Assembly: GCA_023055505.1 (NCBI GenBank)
Contig: JALIRH010000031.1
Coordinates: 2,564,485 to 2,628,484, forward strand
Direction: 5' to 3'
Origin: Callipepla californica brunnescens
Taxonomy: Eukaryota > Chordata > Aves > Galliformes > Odontophoridae
DNA length: 64,000 nucleotides
A program made the translations under genes and the position numbers. This document shows, piece after piece, positions 62,672 through 64,000 of this stretch. The notes under the pieces were generated by a model, which saw nothing but the letters and a program-made list of their open reading frames with translations, was not told where the DNA came from and searched no databases. Every line of letters begins with the position of its first letter. The first letter of the stretch is position 1.

Positions 62672-62932
62672 TTATATATATGTATATACATGCATAAAAT
62701 CTGTGCTTTGTAATATGAAACTCTCGCTTGAGTAATTGAGTTTTTCTTTTAAGAAAAAATGTGCAGATCTGCTTTTCTTATTATCAGCTCAAATTCTTCA
62801 TCAGAACTTTCATGCAAACTTTGTCATGTAAGTACACAAGGGCCAGTGAAACATACTCTGGCCAGCATAGTTCAGAATAAATGCAATGTATCTGCCCTAA
62901 CCCAGGAGGAAAAGAATTCAAAACCTGTCAAC

Positions 62933-62959
62933 AAACAAACAAAACAAAACAAAACAAAA
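62933..62959. repeat. (AAAC/AAAAC)n simple repeat
   Basis: 'aacaaacaaac' followed by aaaac units and a short A run. Confidence 0.85.
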
Positions 62960-63224
62960 AAGGAAAGTAATATTTTGGTAGTTCTAAACGTATTTATTTC
63001 TATTATCTATTTTTGGTTCTTGATTGTTTTCAGTAAGTACTTATTCCTTACTTTTATTCCACACAGGGTCAATATAAGATAATAAAATATTACAGATTTT
63101 ATCACTTCTTTCAGTTGCTATTAACCCCGATTTTTTTTTCAAGTTCCAGGCTATAAAAATGGCTTCCTTTTATTTGGCAAAGTCTACTAGAGTTCAGCAG
63201 TGGTTTCAGCCTCAAAGTTAAAGT

Positions 63225-63382
63225 TCTGCAGGAATAACTGAAAGTCTGCAGAGACATTCAAGGTCAAGCTGGACAAGGCTCTAAACAACCTAATCTAGCT
63301 GTAGATGTCTCTGTTCACTGCAGGGGAGGTGGACTGTATGACCTTTAAAAATCCCTTCCAACTCAAACAATTCTATGATTCT
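63225..63382 (+). mobile_element. CR1 LINE 3' end, sense
   Basis: 'acattcaaggtcaagctgga', 'tcactgcaggggaggtggac', ending 'caattctatgattctg'. Short, 5'-truncated and diverged. Confidence 0.88.
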
Positions 63383-64000
63383 GCTCTCCATGGGGACAGA
63401 GGATTCCAGGAGAATTTCTTTTAGTGTTTGTTTCATATGCTACAGACAAAGGGTTGATTTGCTGCACTGATAATTTCTCACAGAGAACACTGAAATATTG
63501 AACTAGAAGAGCACTCAAGACTGGAACAAAAGAGAAGGGACTATCAGAAGTAGATGCAGGATTACAGCTAAAGATTAGGAAAAGAAAAGGAAGGAAGATG
63601 AGAAGAGATGACAGGAACAGCTCTTATTTTTTTTTCTCTAGCCTTGCTTCTAACATACCTCCTCAGACCTTCTTCGTAAATTTAATCTCTAGGAAGTCAT
63701 CTCCCGCTACCTGCCTTTTTAAAGTGAAGTACACATTCTACTTTCCAAGTCGATTTCTTTCTTAGATTTCATCAGTGTCTGCATACATCTGGATTAACAA
63801 TCATCTGAAAATAGAGAACTGCTCTTCCTTCTATCTTATAACATTATAGTTTTGAGGGTATAGTCAGACTGGATTGCATCCCCCTCTTCTTCTAAAATGA
63901 AAGCTTACTTTCTTGTTTTCTTCACAACTAAACATTTCAGTCTGGGCTGCTCTCACACAACAGATGCTGGTGAAACTTGTTCTTTCTTTCCTGTTTTACT

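Larger units (their letters stand above)
61870..64000. other. Intron downstream of exon Q (partial)
   Basis: Starts gtaagt. Holds CR1 3' ends at 62.3 and 63.2 kb, a 38-bp palindrome with a TA core, and an (AAAAC)n run at 62933-62959. No further cysteine-repeat exon was found before the window ends. Confidence 0.8.

Noticed and set aside
1..64000. CRISPR array, operon, phage or bacterial defence system
   Set aside because: The window is vertebrate intron-exon DNA with avian repeats; no spaced direct repeats or clustered long open frames exist.

Overview
The window is vertebrate nuclear DNA, almost certainly from a bird and most likely a galliform such as chicken. The evidence is a set of CR1 LINE fragments with the typical 3' end of repeated 'attctatg' units, a deleted mariner copy resembling chicken Galluhop, avian-type solo LTRs, and low gene density with small exons in large AT-rich introns. 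There are no bacterial-type genes.

The only gene I can support is the 3'-middle part of PCSK5 (proprotein convertase 5/6, PC5/6), on the + strand from 2892 past the end of the window. Human 9q corresponds to the avian Z, so the window is probably on chromosome Z (inference). I placed 17 coding exons by GT-AG splice signals, reading-frame continuity and resemblance to the known PCSK5 protein. Exon A (2892-3035) ends the P domain. Exons B to G (4772-12612) encode the first furin-like cysteine-rich repeats. At 13985-14100 lies the terminal exon of the short soluble isoform PC5A, with the PLAC domain, a TGA stop and a 3' UTR. The long isoform PC5B skips it: exon G (ending in phase 1) joins exon I at 26880 in frame across about 14.3 kb. 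Exons I to Q (26880-61869) add further furin-like repeats. The remaining repeats, transmembrane segment and cytoplasmic tail lie beyond the window, as do the signal peptide, prodomain, catalytic domain and most of the P domain upstream.

Region by region: 1-2.9 kb intron with a CR1; 2.9-14.1 kb PC5A/B shared exons plus the PC5A end, with a mariner relic at 6.3-6.9 kb and an (AAAAT)n satellite at 12.1 kb; 14.1-26.9 kb PC5A 3' UTR then PC5B-only intron, with CR1 copies and a U6 snRNA copy buried in a small LTR-like element at 26.1-26.4 kb; 26.9-32.8 kb exons I-L; 32.8-46.9 kb a 14.1-kb intron with a 1.4-kb CR1 and a solo LTR with a perfect target duplication; 46.9-49.2 kb exons M-O, including a 43-base exon; 49.2-61.1 kb a 12-kb intron with a second solo LTR of the same family; 61.1-61.9 kb exons P and Q; then intron with a 38-bp perfect palindrome.

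The most notable observations are the U6/LTR composite with its own 5-bp target duplication, the regular alternation of phase-1 and phase-2 introns through the first repeats, and the apparent absence of a linker segment between exons O and P that I recall in mammals. I found no convincing new coding system.
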